Source: Harmonia axyridis
Taxonomy: Eukaryota; Arthropoda; Insecta; Coleoptera; Coccinellidae
DNA length: 64,000 nucleotides
Assembly: GCF_914767665.1 (NCBI RefSeq)
Contig: NC_059501.1
Location: 73,072,798 to 73,136,797, forward strand
Direction of reading: 5' to 3'
The translations under genes were made by a program, and so were the position numbers. Of this stretch, positions 63,485 to 64,000 are shown in pieces (the stretch's first letter is position 1; each line of letters opens with the position of its first letter). The notes under the pieces were generated by a model that searched no databases, was not told the origin of the DNA, and saw nothing but the letters and a program-made list of their open reading frames with translations.

Positions 63485-64000
63485 TTTAATATATAATGGC
63501 AAGGTCAAAGAATTATATTGAAATAACAATTTGATCGATAGTGTGTTTTATTCTCGTTTAGTCTCGAAACCACAAAATGGATAAATTTTTACTTGCTCCT
63601 CGTCTTCTCACGAATAATTGTAGAAACGTAGATTGAGTCATTTCCTCGATATCGCTCGGTATCTCGTTCGAAATATCGGTCATTTCATTATATGTATTCT
63701 TCTACTTTGAAAAATTGCATGAATTATTTACGAGCAAAAAAACGATTACTATTTTCTACTTACTCTAACAATGAAAATCACGAAACATTAAACAATAATT
63801 GATTCCACAGCGACGAAGTAAACTTCCCAAGGTAGTTTCATTGCTTCCAACAGTAAATTTCCGATTCACAATGTTCCCGAACTTCAACCACTTTTGATTT
63901 CAAGCGGAATTTTCATCAAAGTATTTCCGTTGAAATGAGAAAAGTGGATTTGCAGCAGTTCATTTATCAGAAGCTGGGGGAAAAATACGAATTGAAGCTT
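63485..64000. other. Right-edge sequence without recognised exon
   Basis: The next upstream spondin exon would be expected on the minus strand here or beyond, but no conserved spondin_N block (WS..IG..H) was found. Confidence 0.35.

Overview
The window is a piece of an AT-rich insect nuclear genome. It has spliced genes with GT-AG introns, an arthropod-type TATA plus TCAGT core promoter, a member of the insect-restricted DM4/DM12 secreted family, and many Tc1/mariner, hAT, non-LTR and LTR retrotransposon relics. A beetle is possible, but I cannot fix the order from sequence alone.

Three host genes are supported. (1) A four-exon DM4/DM12-domain secreted protein lies on the plus strand (8649-12036). 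Its splice phases all match and a TATA/initiator promoter sits just upstream. (2) A Not-type (notochord/floating head family) homeobox gene lies on the plus strand (28226-30003). Its homeodomain is split by an intron between positions 44 and 45, and it has an eh1-like Groucho-binding motif. Its 5' exon(s) are not identified. (3) The 3' part of a spondin-family extracellular matrix gene (M-spondin/mindin type) lies on the minus strand, with five phase-consistent exons between 61175 and 33214. It is convergent with the Not gene, and its 5' exons lie beyond the right edge. Two of its introns hold most of the right half of the window.

The rest is mobile DNA and unassigned AT-rich sequence. Tc1/mariner relics occur near 0.7, 4.5, 7-8.1, 27.4-28.2, 29.3-29.8, 37.6-38.0, 44.6-45.4, 49.8-50.4 and 61.5-63.5 kb. 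hAT copies with CAAGTAGCTTGA-rich ends lie at 10.0-11.3, 23.7 and 46.7-47.8 kb. Non-LTR fragments lie at 14.0-14.8, 33.8-34.1, 42.1, 52.4-53.8 and 56.0-56.8 kb. Two solo LTRs of one family (39966-40822 and 56983-57920) have TG...CA ends and 4-bp target duplications.

The most striking structures are hairpins. One is a 1552-bp element (42287-43838) that is a palindrome over almost its full length. Another is a 110-bp hairpin with 44-bp perfect arms inside a hAT copy. There is a roughly 1.4-kb element with long inverted ends that hosts a second repeat. Two repeat families recur, each carrying small hairpins. I saw no CRISPR array, no operon and no tRNA or rRNA gene. Nothing here supports a new biochemical system; the novelty lies in repeat architecture and in the incompletely resolved 5' ends of the Not and spondin genes.
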